Shown piece after piece: positions 8,335 to 19,163 of a stretch of 63,787 bases of DNA; position 1 is the stretch's first letter; every line of letters begins with the position of its first letter. The notes beneath the pieces were generated by a model that did not search any database, was not told the origin of the DNA, and saw only the letters and a list, made by a program, of their open reading frames with translations. The position numbers were made by a program, and so were the translations under genes. Source of the DNA: Zopfochytrium polystomum (lineage: Eukaryota > Chytridiomycota > Chytridiomycetes > Chytridiales > Chytridiaceae); the NCBI GenBank assembly GCA_025765615.1, contig JAIVFJ010000330.1, positions 1 to 63,787 on the forward strand, in the 5' to 3' direction.

Positions 8335-10213
8335 CGCTTGCCTTTGGCTTTGTCTTCAATCGCCAACCGCCTCTTGCGCTGGCTTCCAAAGTCTCATATC
8401 CGCACGTGCCACTTTCCCTGGCACCAAGGGGTGCCTGCTTGTCGGTGGTGCCTGTGTGGCGGAGGTGGGAGATGCAAGCGCCTTTGGTGCGTCGACACTA
8501 TTGGCTGGTAAGCCCTGACCAGCGATGACTTGCCCACTGGTTTAACCACAATGCCAGTTTCTGTTTGGATCAGTTTTGCTTTTCATAAACACGGTTCGAA
8601 AAGGCCTTGCCTCCAGCGTCCCCTACTAGCACGACACGTGCGCGAGGGAAGGCGTACCGTATTCTGTGTTGAGATGTGGTGTTTGGACGAGAAGGAATCC
8701 CGGCGTTTCCGATCCCTTACTTTGCGGTTTCCGCCTCCTTACGTCTCCACTCCTTTATCGCTCGGCTTGTGCCGCGTCTCCCTTTCATGGAGGATTCGTT
8801 CTGCAGGTCCGAAGGATGTGAGGGGGAGGGCACGTTGCGATTTGGTGATCGCGATGAAAGAAAGACGAGGGAGACGACTTTGCCGTGGCCTTTCTTCAGG
8901 TCCTGTTCCAATCCAAGCAGGGTCGGTGGGTGACTCAGACACAGCAGCTTGCTAAGCCCCAACTTCAGCCGTCGATCGCCCAACCCCGATACCACTTTGC
9001 CAGCACGAACGAGGATGGAGGCTGGCGGAAACCTGGGCGGAAGTCGCATTCCTTGTCACTGGTGACTGCAGCGAGAGCTGCGCATTCCTCCAGCAAAAAG
9101 CAAGGCGTGGAGATGGTAGTTGGGGTTAGATTCTGGGCTATGCCACCGCCGCCGCCACCGCGCGGAGCTGGCAGCTGTACCGGCGGGCCGTTGTCGAAAA
9201 GAACTTCGATGACTGTGCCTGGAAGGAGGGGGGTGGGGGTAAAGGTTGAGAACCGTTGGCGGTTTGTATCATGGTCAGTTAGGTTGAGGAGAACAGATGC
9301 CCAACAACGAACTTGGTGCGACGGAGTCCTGGGCACCGTTTGTGATCGAGAAGCGTTAGTAAGAAGCCATTGATGATTCCGGCGCGGTGCACCATGACCA
9401 GAGATGACTTGCCCACTGGTGAAGCCAGGGCCCCAAATGATGCCAATTGGGCGCATACGCGAACCGTCAGTATCCTGTTGATTTGATTCCCACAAACACG
9501 GATCTAAAAGCTTGCCTCCCGGATCCCCGACTACCACGTCATGACGGACATCGTACGAGGAAACGCTTGCCGTAGTCTTTGTGGGGTGTGTGGGATTTGA
9601 GGAGAAGGGACTGGCGTGAGGTGTGCAAATAACAGTGAAGGGGAACCAGGCGGTGGCGCGCAGCAGGGGTGCACATAGAAAGCAGCGATCCCCGATTCAA
9701 GTTCCCGCTGTTGAGGTTACCCAACGGTGACCGAAGGTTGAGGTTTGCGTTGAGGTTGAGTTTGCGAAGGCAATGAGTTGTCAAGGTACCAAGGTTCTTA
9801 GATTAGAAGAAAAACTTCTTAATTCTCGTATTATTGATGTCCCTATTTGTTCATGTTGGCCTGACGCGTCCTTCAGTCCAGAATGAAAATCAAGCATATC
9901 TCATCTCTTACGTTCTGAGCCATGACTGCTGGAATTGCTCTTAATATGTGGAGCAGTGCTTAGCTACTCTTTCGTTGGAGGTCCGAGCGGTGTAAACCGA
10001 CTGAGAGACATCGCTCGTGCCGCTGCTCTCTTAGCTAATCTTTTCTGGACTCGCAAATGCCTGCGTCCGCCCATCCTGCTTCGCATCGTCAACCGCGACG
10101 AACGGTACAGTGAGTTTTATTAGAATTTGTTGGATTGCTTTCCTGGCACTGATTTACTGCAAGAGATGTCGCGAGCATTGCCGTATGAATTCAAAACTTT
10201 TCCGAGAACGGCC
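7828..10213. other. Gene-poor stretch with homopolymers and a diverged duplication
   Basis: No gene can be supported here. An A17 run is at 7862-7878 and a T run of about 25 at about 8309-8334. Two diverged copies of a block of about 130 bases occur at about 8517-8645 and 9393-9545. They share GATGACTTGCCCACTGGT and a later CTTGCCTCC segment. Read on the minus strand both give a V-G-D-x-G-G-K motif, so they may be decayed pieces of a repeated coding unit. A minus-strand open frame (9537-8965) spans the second copy, but I do not recognise it. Confidence 0.5.
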
Positions 10214-11103
10214 TCAAGTCGATTTCTTGGGTCTATTGACATCAGCATTAGTACCGCCCTCCTTGAAATAACAAGAAGAAGCGAAAAAAACAAACACTCA
10301 CCCACGCCGACCTATCCTGCTCCGCGGCAAACACGTACGCCCTCGCCACCGCCTCCGGGTCGATCCTTGAGTCCGCGACGGTGGGCCGGCCCAAAGATGC
10401 GGTCGACGCGCTCGCCCGCGACCATCCCGTCGACGATCGCGTGCACCACGTGCACCCCGCGCGGCCCAAACTCGCGTGCCAGCGACTGTGACAGCGCGCG
10501 GAGCGCAAACTTTTGCACCGCAAATGTCGAGAAGAGCGCGGCGCCGCGGAGCGCCGCGGTCGCGCCCGTGAAAATCAGGGTCGGCGGCGGGGACGTCGGG
10601 GTCGGAGTCGCGGCGAGGATCTGCGTCAGGGCGAGCTTGGGAGAAGGTGAAGGCACCACCTGCGATGTTCTGGGGGAAGAAGTCGTTTGTGGACCGCGGG
10701 GGGTCAGCCGCGTCGATTCAAAAGAGCAAAAGAACGCTCCCGAACGAAAACTAAAAGCCATACCGCAGCCGCATCCCACTGCTCGCGGGTCGTCTCGAGG
10801 AACGGGGCCCGCACAAAGTTGGACGCGTTGAAGACGGCGACCTGCAGGCGGTGGTCGGGGAACGCGGCGGCGATGGCGGCGAAGGCTGCGCGCTGCGACG
10901 CGTCGGACGAGATGTCGCAGGCGAAGGCCCGCGCTTTGGTGCCGCCGAATGGAGGCTGCCAGCGGGGCGACCGAGTCGATGTTGCGGGCGAGGAGGGCGA
11001 CGGCGTGGCCGCGGGCGGCGAACGCGCGCGCGACGGCGGCGCCGATGCCTGGGCCGACGCCGGCAATGACGGCTAGGGTTGGTTGGTGGTGGGCGGCGGC
11101 CAT
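10214..11103 (-). CDS. Short-chain dehydrogenase/reductase (SDR)
   Basis: An NAD(P)-dependent oxidoreductase of the classical SDR type; the substrate is not predictable. The N-terminus has the Rossmann glycine motif (VIAGVGPGIGAAVARAF) and an Arg that fits NADP preference (LLARN). Next come an acidic patch (ACDIS), an AVFNAS motif in place of the usual NAG, and a central FTGATAALRG strand. The expected YxxxK region reads FAVQKFALRALSQSLAREF, with Phe where Tyr is usual. A first intron runs from a GTATGG donor to an acceptor near 10672, and a second lies at about 10262-10301; the last exon ends at 10214. Two one-base frame changes (near 10960 and 10395) look like homopolymer indels. The missing Tyr could mean a non-catalytic or divergent enzyme. 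Confidence 0.8.
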
Positions 11104-11352
11104 TCTTCTCGTCTGGGGCGGCGAGACTTGTGTGAGGTGTGTGTGTGTGAGCTGCGCCCCTCCTTCTTATAGTCACCAGTCTGAACCATCATCAAACCGT
11201 CTGACAAATGCGGGGCTCTGATGGCGACATTCAGACAAACGAGCCTTTTTTCCGCAAAGGCGTCATTAATCCCACGCCCGACCAACGCAACTCATTTGTT
11301 CGAAGTGAAGTAGGAATGGGATAAAATGCATGTTAACAAGAAGAAGCATGCA

Positions 11353-12987
11353 TCAGCGAGCGTTGCTGCCCAGAGCGGCACAAAGACCCTTGACATTGAT
11401 CCCGCTGGCACGCCACCAGTCGGCCACAGCACCCAACGGGTCCTTTGCGACCAGCGCGACCACCTTCTTCGGCGAGAACTTGATCTCCAACCCACAGTCG
11501 CGCCACCACTGCAGGACGTGCACGTGTCCGTTCTCGCTGGCACCATCGACGGCGCACGCCGAGTACCGCATGGGTAGCCCGCTCTCCCCCCGCCACCAGT
11601 CCAGGACGTCGACGTGCCCGGCCTGGCTGGCGGCGTCCACGGCGCAGTTTGAGTACTGCAGCGCGTGCGGGAAGCGGACCCGGTGAGCCCTGGAACCGGC
11701 GACGCCGTTCTCCTTGGGCCCAGGTGCCGTCGCGGCGGCGGCAGCTGCCGCGGCCCACCAGCGGAGGGCGGCGACGTGGCCGCTGGCGCTGGCGTCGTCG
11801 AGGATGAAGCGGCTAAACTTGAGTTCGAGGCCGCTGTCGGCCCACCACTGGAGCAGGTCGACGCGGCCGGCTTTGGTGGCGTCGTCGAGCGCGGCTGCCG
11901 AGTACTTGATCTTGAGGGTTCCGCGTCGGTGGAGCCACCAGTCGAGGACGGCGAGAAGGCCGTTGCGGCTGGCAACGTCCACGGCGCGTACCGAGTATTT
12001 TGGCTTGAGCTTGGTCTGGAGTTTCCACCAGTCCAGGACGGCGAGGTCGCCGTTTGCGCTGGCCTCGTCGATGGCGTCCGGGGTGTGCTGAAACCCCAGG
12101 CCGCTACTCTTCCACCACTCCAGCACCTCGACTTTGCCGCTTTTGCTGGCGTCGTCGACGGCGCGGTGGGAATGCGTGTGAGGTAAGCCGCTTTCTTTTA
12201 CCCACTGCAAGACCGCGACGTGGCCCCTTGCGCTTGGAGTGTCGAGGTTGATCGGATGGATGGCCATCTCGTAGTTCGAATGAGATCGCTTCCGCGCATA
12301 GGGCAAATAGTACAGGTAGTGTTTCTCTCTGAGTTCCAGTCCGCTGTCTTTCCACCACTGCAGCACTCCGACGTGCCCCTCATTTGCCGCGTTCGTCATG
12401 GCCCAATAGGGACTTCCTAAGTCCGATATTCTTTTATCACCGCAATGCTCCTTCCACCACTGAAGCACCGCAACGTGGCCGTTCTTGCTGGCAACGTCCA
12501 TTGGCCTTGTCGGCATGTAGTAGGTTAATTTGTCAAAATACCCCAGCTCGCAGTCCTTCCACCACTGGAGGACCGCGACGTGGCCGTTTCTACTGGCGTT
12601 CAAAAGCGCCGCGAAAGAGAAGGGCGACTCCTGATGACGGTCCTTCTTTCTCCGAATGCGTTCGAAGCCCAAAAGGGCGTCCAAAGATTTCACGTCGCCG
12701 AGAGCGCTCGCAACGTCGAACGCCTTGCAGTTGAGATCGTAGAGCGCGGCGAGTTGCAGCGGCCGCAAGCGCAGCAGGGAGGCGAGGCGGAAGCGCTCGC
12801 GGGGTCCGTCGAGGCAGCGGCAGACGGTGACGAGGACGTGTATCGGCAGGGTGGGCCAGCGAAAGTCTGTGCTCAAGCTTCGCACGGCTTCTTCTGCCGC
12901 TGCCGCCGCGATCGGGGCATCCACTTCCATTCCCATTGCCGCCGCTGCCGCCGTTCCTTTTGCTGTTGTCGTCGCTGTCGTCCTCAT
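11353..12987 (-). CDS. WW-rich ankyrin-like repeat protein
   Basis: A single-exon 544-residue protein. An Ala-rich start is followed by an F-box-like helical segment (TLPIHVLVTVCRCLDGPRER, residues about 46-65). At least nine repeats of 30-45 residues then follow, each with a core like GHVAVLQWWKDSGLE preceded by a VDxAS helix. This is the helix pair of ankyrin repeats with a strongly conserved Trp-Trp. Such proteins are usually adaptors for protein binding, and F-box versions recruit targets to SCF ubiquitin ligases; that role is inference here. It is a distant paralogue of the gene at 52704-54461. The start is the first Met of the long frame, about 100 bases from an A38 tract. Confidence 0.85.
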   Translation of the reverse strand: MRTTATTTAKGTAAAAAMGMEVDAPIAAAAAEEAVRSLSTDFRWPTLPIHVLVTVCRCLDGPRERFRLASLLRLRPLQLAALYDLNCKAFDVASALGDVKSLDALLGFERIRRKKDRHQESPFSFAALLNASRNGHVAVLQWWKDCELGYFDKLTYYMPTRPMDVASKNGHVAVLQWWKEHCGDKRISDLGSPYWAMTNAANEGHVGVLQWWKDSGLELREKHYLYYLPYARKRSHSNYEMAIHPINLDTPSARGHVAVLQWVKESGLPHTHSHRAVDDASKSGKVEVLEWWKSSGLGFQHTPDAIDEASANGDLAVLDWWKLQTKLKPKYSVRAVDVASRNGLLAVLDWWLHRRGTLKIKYSAAALDDATKAGRVDLLQWWADSGLELKFSRFILDDASASGHVAALRWWAAAAAAAATAPGPKENGVAGSRAHRVRFPHALQYSNCAVDAASQAGHVDVLDWWRGESGLPMRYSACAVDGASENGHVHVLQWWRDCGLEIKFSPKKVVALVAKDPLGAVADWWRASGINVKGLCAALGSNAR

Positions 12988-13106
12988 CAGTGTCGTTGTC
13001 GTAGTTTGTCGTCGTTGTCGTCAACGCCTTTTGCGAACTAATCGTGTCCTGGCTCTGAGTTTGGCAAAGTCTTCTCTGGAATCTTTGGAAAGGGAAAGAG
13101 AGAGAG

Positions 13107-13144
<38 letters not shown>
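13107..13144. repeat. A38 homopolymer with short (GA)n lead-in
   Basis: Thirty-eight consecutive A follow AGAGAGAG. The tract lies between the divergent start regions of the 12987 minus-strand gene and the plus-strand gene beginning near 13222 or 13867. It could act as a nucleosome-excluding promoter tract or be a poly-A relic. Confidence 0.9.
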
Positions 13145-13146
<2 letters not shown>

Positions 13147-13221
13147 AACCGTTTAGCAAACGAAACAGCCCCACTGACAGACAACCAGAGCTCCACGGGC
13201 ACCGAATTCCGCAGAGGTTCG

Positions 13222-13866
13222 ATGGCCAAGGCGATCACACCATCAGTGTCGCTCTTGCCCGTGCCTCCGCCGCCATCGCCCGTCGCACCGATCGCTGTCT
13301 CGCCGCGAAGAAAGCGGAAGACGGTCCACCCACCAGTGGTGGTGGACGGAAAACAGGAAGGACGAAAGGACGGGGTTGGGGCTCACGAGCTGCCAGAGCC
13401 GAGGACGCGGAAGCGCGATCGACCTGGGCAGAAGCCTACTGACCGACAAACTTTGCAAAGCCACGGAGCAACAGACAAACTGGACGAAGCTCCAACGCCT
13501 CAAGCCAGTTCTCCTCAAGCTTCGTCGACGTTCAATGCTACCGAGCTGCCTCCTTGGAGACGCGCAACCAAAAACGTTCAACGACAGCAACCGCAGCTCA
13601 CGCCACAGTCACCGCTAGAGGCAATAGTAACTTGATGTCCCCGCCACTGTCGCTCCTGAAAGGAAAACGCAAACTCGTGGAAAGTATGTTGAGAAGCTTC
13701 GAGGCTCCCACCCACCTACGATTCGACTCGGACGACGCTGACGAAGGCGATGGCAAGGTCAGAGTAGCGCTGAGTGACAAAAGCGGAAATCCCATTTCTG
13801 ACAATCGAGCTTTTCCAATGACAGCCACTACACAGTGCGGATGCGGAACCGGGAGCGAATGAAGGC
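13222..13866 (+). other. Possible 5' part of the 13867-15776 gene, in two shifted frames
   Basis: An open frame from an ATG at 13222 (ends 13635) and another from about 13600 to 13862 are basic and Pro/Ser-rich. They continue in style into the frame that starts at 13867. For example, LLKGKRKLVESMLRSFEAP in the middle frame looks like genuine protein. Two one-base indels (about 13600-13630 and 13830-13860) would join them into one gene. Alternatively only 13867 onward is translated. Confidence 0.4.
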
Positions 13867-15776
13867 GTGAACGTGAAGGATGACACCTTCGCGTCCGCCC
13901 AGTGCGACATCACGACGAACGTCGAGCTTTGGGACGACGAGCCTCCTGCAACGGTGGGAGCGACGGCCAGCCAGGGCAGACGACGGAGGCGGCAGAGGAG
14001 GCGAGTGAAAAAGAACCAAGTCCAAACCGAGGAGTGCTGGAACGGTGTTGACAACAACGGTAGCGAATGCAGGGACCCAGTCGTCAAGACACTGCTCCGC
14101 GGGGTGTTCCTCAGCCGCACCAGTCCGCTTCGCGTCCTGAGAGGTGACCGCGATGCCCTGGCCCTCATACTGCAAAGCCATCGCGACAGGAACCTTTCGC
14201 CCTTCATCGACTGGTCGGTCTACGGCTTCGCCAACCTCGGTCGCTGCAACCACTTACTCAGCAGTGGTACCCAAATCGATGGCGATCCTGACGAAAGCGA
14301 TGGTGGGACAGAAGGACAGGAAGCAGAAAAAGAAGAAGCCGCCGCCGACCGTCTGCAGCCACCGCCACTTCTTCCTCCCCCGCTTGTGAGGGGCTTGACG
14401 TTCGCACACCCACCGATTGCTCGCCGCAGCGCCCAATATTTCTTCCCTGGCCTCAATTCAGACCACAAAAACTGGGGCTGCAGCGACTTTTCCTCGCGGT
14501 GGAGCTTTGAGTACTGGTGGAGGGGATTCCCCGCAAGACTAACCACCCAGATCCGTCGCGAGATGGCAGCGCAGTGGGCCTGCTTTGAGGAGTACGTTTT
14601 GAAGGAAGTCGGGTGGTTGTCGCCGCAAGAATGGGAGCGCGCAGAGGAGCGGGCAAAGCAGAGCGCAAGGGAGCGGGTGATGGCAGAGGTGGATGCGAGG
14701 CAGGAGATGGGATCGGGTAACGCTGGCGTGGAATCGGCGAGATTGGGAGGATCATCTTCCTCACCGCCTTCAAGCAGGTTGGCGTCGCTCCTGGCTGCCG
14801 CAGAGGAAGAAGCACGGCTCCACGCCCTTGTGACGGAGGCCCTCGACCCCAGGCTTGTTGAGCCATTCCACGTCAGCATGCTGCCCATCGAGATGGGTCA
14901 CTATTGCAGCCTCCCGCTAAAGTGCCGGCGCTACTCGGGCCTCATTGATCTCTGCCTGCTCAACTGTCCCGATGAAGTCGGCAAGGTTGGGTACCTCACC
15001 ATCGACGAGAGATGGCTTGAACCCGGTGAGACGCAACTCCGACCTGGCCTGCACATCGAGGCGAACTTTGACGATCCAATTGGCATTGCGGAGGACCCCG
15101 GCAGCAATAGTGACGAGTCAATTCTGCTTGAGCCGGAGGAGTGGGGAGCTGATGGAAGTAAGTGCATCCAATTTACTTCCTTCACCGTGCAGTCTTGGCG
15201 TTTCCGCTGACTCGACTCTGCTGCTGCTCGCCCTTTCCTCCACCTTTTTTAAAAGGGCCAGCCGTTTCGAATATCAAAGGCGGGCTTTTCCAGGCCTCCA
15301 ACGTCTCAGGGTCGTGCCGCGTGTGGGACTGCGTTCTTCGAGACCCGCGCGGCGTGATGGGTCCGCTCGGCAGTGTCGAGAATCTTCGCAGCCTCCTGAA
15401 CCGCGGCGCCCCCGCCTCCCTCGCATTCCCGCCGATTCCTGCGGAGGAACCGGCAGAGCCGCGGCCCTCCGACCCCGCGCAACGCCGTCCCGCGCAAAAG
15501 CGGGACGCGCCGGACCCGACGGCAGTGAACAGCCCGACGCAGCGGGGCGGCGCGACGCTTCTCGCAGCGCACGAGCCGGTTTGGATGACGTACTGCACGC
15601 CGCGCGAGGCGCTGCCGGTCCGCGAGCGCGTGTTTAGCCAGTTTTTTCGGCTGGTGACCAGCAGGGTGACGGTGTGGTGCGCGGCGCACTCGACGCGGAA
15701 CGACGAGGTGGCGCCGCCACCGAACGTGCGCGTTGTCGATGGGGAACAGTGTGGGTGTCAGGCTCCTTGGTACTAG
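13867..15776 (+). CDS. Unrecognised two-exon protein
   Basis: Exon 1 runs from 13867 to 15157 and exon 2 from 15256 to 15776. A perfect GTAAGT donor and a phase-1 join across a 98-base intron make the splice convincing. The product is about 600 residues. It has an Arg/Lys-rich N-terminus (RRRRRQRRR, possible nuclear signal) and an F-box/ankyrin-like opening (PLRVLRGDRDALALIL). A WW-containing segment (SFEYWWRGF), a long helical Glu/Ala/Arg region and two well-ordered blocks follow (SMLPIEMGHYCSLPLKC; SGSCRVWDCVLRDPRGVMG). I do not recognise a family. The beta-rich C-terminal half may be a ligand or protein-interaction domain. Confidence 0.6.
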
Positions 15777-16495
15777 AAAACATATATACGCAAGACATGT
15801 TGGACCCTGCGTCTCTTGGCCCTTTAAGGGTCGATGCCACCGTGCCACATGCGGCACAATGACCCTCGAAGTTGTCCCATACCTAACTTCTGCACCGATG
15901 CGACTTTAGTGATGAAACTTGAACCAGCACGTTCAGAATTGAAAGGGCTTTCTGTTGGTACTTTGCACCTTGTTTCACCCAATCTAGACAAATAGTAATT
16001 GCAACAAGACTGCAGCTGTGCCGATGGTGGCACGCCTTTTCTCCTATTAGTGGACTGATGTACAAATTGCACCAAAGTCTTTCAAAATTTGCGCACTACT
16101 CCGAAAATGGACATGAAATAAACGGCTAAAGTGACTATGGCTCCAATTTTTTTTTTCTATGATGATTCTGTTGAGCAAAAGTTGGAAAAACAAAGAAAAA
16201 AGGTCAGCGATAACTGAATTTCGAAATGTGACACATTTGGATGTTTTGCAACTTGCACCACACTTGAAAAAACAAAGATACACAACTACTTACTTAGTAA
16301 CAAAGACTGTTTTGGATAAGGGCTCTCTGATGATGCTGGCTGTTTGCTCCTTTAATTGAGTTTTGATGAAGATTTGGTCCATTCGTTTTAGCAATCCCAG
16401 CATTGTCCAAATGAGACCAAACTTACATAGCGCATAGCGATATGACTAAGCTTCAAAATCTTGCTTTTTGTTTGAATTTTTTTAATTGATAAAAC
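15777..16495. other. AT-rich intergenic island
   Basis: Base composition drops to AT-rich, unlike the GC-rich genes on both sides. Short open frames only. Together with the AT-rich frame at 16496-16969 it looks like inserted, decaying mobile DNA, but I see no clear terminal repeats. Confidence 0.4.
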
Positions 16496-16969
16496 TCACT
16501 CACGCCCATAGTAGTGAACTGGAATGTGATAACCCAGGGTGATTTTGCCTGCTTGAGCCCGTGTGGTACAAGGGGCCAGTGCACCAGTACCACCAGTAGC
16601 TACTTGAGCATTCACAGCACGTGCTCCATCACCACCTTCAGCAGCTTCAGAGCCTGCTTCTTCATCAGTCTCACGATTGAGTTCTTCTGCAGACAGTTGA
16701 GCACAATCCAATTGAGCCAGCTCCATCTCCTTTCTCTTCAGACATTCCATTCTTTGGGTGATGCAGTTCATGTTTGTATGAAGCACAATCAAATTCTGAA
16801 CTTCTTCGTTCCAAACAAGATCAAATGCATCCTTTGGAGTAAACTGTGCAGCTTGTTTGGCTGAGATCCAAACAGTTTTTGACAGTGTTCCAGTCTCATG
16901 TGGATGACGGCATGGATGCAATGTCCATGCTTTTGTCACCGATTCAACCCACTCAACCCAACCATCCAA
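16496..16969 (-). CDS. Unrecognised 157-residue protein with AT-rich codons
   Basis: Open from an ATG at 16969 to a stop at 16496. The N-terminal half is well ordered (FDLVWNEEVQNLIVLHTNMN, a helical segment with CLKRKEMELAQLDCAQL). The C-terminal half is acidic, then Gly/Ala-rich. Codon use is AT-rich, unlike neighbouring genes, and the start lies a few bases from the start of the oppositely oriented CFEM gene. It could be a fragment of a transposon-encoded protein. No family recognised. Confidence 0.4.
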   Translation of the reverse strand: MDGWVEWVESVTKAWTLHPCRHPHETGTLSKTVWISAKQAAQFTPKDAFDLVWNEEVQNLIVLHTNMNCITQRMECLKRKEMELAQLDCAQLSAEELNRETDEEAGSEAAEGGDGARAVNAQVATGGTGALAPCTTRAQAGKITLGYHIPVHYYGRE

Positions 16970-16971
16970 AA

Positions 16972-17602
16972 TGGTGCAGAGGTCACCGCGCTTTCCCTCG
17001 CGGTGATCTCCGCCTCAGTAAGTATCGGCCCAGACCTCGTCCGCTTTGGCCGACCCCGCTGCGACGATTGTGCAGCTTTTCAACGGCGTGCTCTCGACCC
17101 TTCCGTCGTGTGCGCAGACGTGCCTGACCACGTTGGGCATCCGCCAACGAAGTGAAGTCCCTGTGCAGCAACCTGGTGCGTGTTTCCCGAGTGGGAAAGC
17201 TGGTAATCGGCCCCTTTAACCGCGCCTACCGCCCTCCTCTCCCTTCATCATCGCCCCCCAAGACTTCGATAATCGCTGCAAGCAACACTTGCATTACCAA
17301 CGGCTGCTCCGTCAACGATGCGGACACTGCTAAGGCCACCATGAGCCAGCTGCCAACCTTTTGCCACTTCCCGTCGGCCACCGCAACCACCTCCTCGGCC
17401 GTGACCTCCTCCAAAAAGCAGCGCGCTCACCGCCTCTCAGCCTGCGACAGCCAAGACCGCGGCGGGAGCGACGAGCTTACCCCCGGCGAGCTTCCTCCCG
17501 GCCGCGACGACCTCGTCCAGGTCAGGCGCCGGCGCGGCACACGCCTCCGTGTGGGCTCCTGCGGCTCTGTCTGGCATTGCCGCCTTCGCCGTGTTGATTT
17601 GA
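16972..17602 (+). CDS. CFEM-domain, GPI-anchored cell-surface protein
   Basis: A secreted fungal surface protein. Starting near 16972, a hydrophobic signal-like stretch (TALSLAVISASVS) leads into a CFEM domain: LPSCAQTC, a second Cys segment with KSLCSNL, and after a phase-0 intron (17176-17262) SNTCITNGCS and LPTFC. A Ser/Thr/Ala-rich stalk follows. The last 25 residues end in a small-residue site and a hydrophobic tail (APAALSGIAAFAVLI), typical of GPI attachment. CFEM proteins of other fungi bind heme or act at the wall. Six Cys are visible where eight are usual. Frame changes near the signal peptide, near 17135 and in an A5 run near 17415 look like sequencing indels. Confidence 0.7.
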
Positions 17603-17649
17603 GTCGGACAAGGCTCCGTAAGGCTTTTGGCATCCTTTCTAGTTGTGGA

Positions 17650-18028
17650 CGGGTTACTGGACCCGAGGTAATTTGGTTGACCATGATGGCTGGTAGTGTA
17701 CAGCGTGCGCTTGTTGTCCTTGTAGCAGTTTGCGAATCGCGACCATCACCTCGCGATACGTGCGCGAAATCCGGTGGCAGCGACTGCGCGTCCAGCTGCA
17801 CCGGTCGAAGCCTTGGTCCTGGGCGTCGTGCACGTCTCCAGTACACGTAGTCGCCAAAGTCGCACACGGCGTTCGGCAACTCGCCGTTGTTGCTCGCGCT
17901 CTCGTTGTTGTAGTACATGTGGCTGTACCATTTTGAAAGCAGTTCGAGAGGTAGACGATCGGGTTGGTCAGGACCATCTTTCTGAGGAAGTGGGGGAGGC
18001 GGATCTGGAAAAGACTGGGGGGATCTGA
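17650..18028 (-). other. Minus-strand coding patch, frame-broken, unrecognised
   Basis: Three minus-strand frames take turns in looking coding: a segment with KWYSHMYYNNESASNNGELP, one with DAQDQGFDRCSWTRS, and one with NCYKDNKRTLYTTSHHGQPN. They converge toward the end of the CFEM gene. Together they suggest a Cys- and Tyr-containing protein tail, possibly secreted, whose frame is broken by indels or introns. I do not recognise it. Confidence 0.35.
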
Positions 18029-18095
18029 AGGTGAGGGGATGGTGCTCGTGGCTTTGTGGTGGGAAGTGTGAACAGAATGGGCACAAGCTTCATTC

Positions 18096-18772
18096 TCATT
18101 TGGGTGAAATCAAACACACGGCTGCCCAGCGACCCGACCGTGATGATTTAGTTGTCATCCATAAGTTCATTACCCTCCTCATCGCCAGCCAGCGGTGCGC
18201 CGAGAAGAGTGCCGCGAAAGCCTCCCACGACAGTGACTTCCGCCTGTTGAGGAAGCTCGAACAGTTCCGAGAGGACAGCAGAAGAAGCTCTGCTCTTCCA
18301 TCCCGCAGCGCTGAACTGCCGTTCCCCACGGACTTGCCCGACACGATGGCACACAGAGCGCGGCCGGCCGCCCGCGGGTCTGCACGAATGGCGTCGCCCA
18401 CTCGTCTTTCAGCATGTGCTCCACGACCCGGCACGAAGAAATAGAACGCCTGCTCAGCGACTCGAACACGTCGGGTACGGAAGCGCACAAGCGCTCTTGG
18501 CCCTCGCTTTGCGACTGCGGATTCGTCGGGTCGACCCACCGGCCGCCAGCGTCCCTGATCAGTTCCGCGACCTTAGTCCTCAACGGTTTCGCCTCTCGCC
18601 GGTCAAGTGCCAAGCGCGCAGTCCAGGGCTGTCCGTAGGTTCCTTGCCTTCGGCCGGCCCGTTCAGCACAGTGATCAAGACTTCTGGGGTCGGGGCGCGA
18701 AACATTCTGGGCAGGCGGACATTGGGCGGACAATGACTTTCCTTTCTCGGTTGGAACAACTGATGACGACAA
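18096..18772 (-). other. Minus-strand coding patch, unrecognised
   Basis: A frame from 18772 carries the ordered segment LRTKVAELIRDAGGRWVDP and the helical stretch SSCRVVEHMLKDEWATPFV. It then seems to pass into the frame ending at 18096 with ALCAIVSGKSVGNGSSALRD and WEAFAALFSAHRWLAMRRVM. Mostly helical. It may belong to the same gene as 19164-19784. Family not recognised. Confidence 0.35.
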
Positions 18773-19163
18773 CTTTTACTATTCTGCGACAGCTGTTTTT
18801 ACATCTCCGTAAGGCAATGGGGAGCACAGCACTCCAGAGGTTTTGCCTTGAGAAGTATCAATACAATTCGGACAAATATGCGCCCGCTGAAAAAAAAGGT
18901 GCTACTAGAACAAGCGAACGAAGCGAAACTGTTATGTGAAATACAAGAGATCAATTTAATCTCCGGCTTCTCCTTTCGTCGGTCCATTCCCCACCCCAAC
19001 GTCGCCTCAGCAACCTGTTTCCCCTCTCTTTCATTTTCTCCCGCTGTGGCGGGCTCGAAATCTCCGTAAGTCGTTCGTCCGCGTCCTCGTCTGTTTCCTC
19101 ATCTTCTCCCTTCTCCACGATGAAAAGACCGGTCGCCAAGTCTTCCTAGCTTAACATTGCGCG

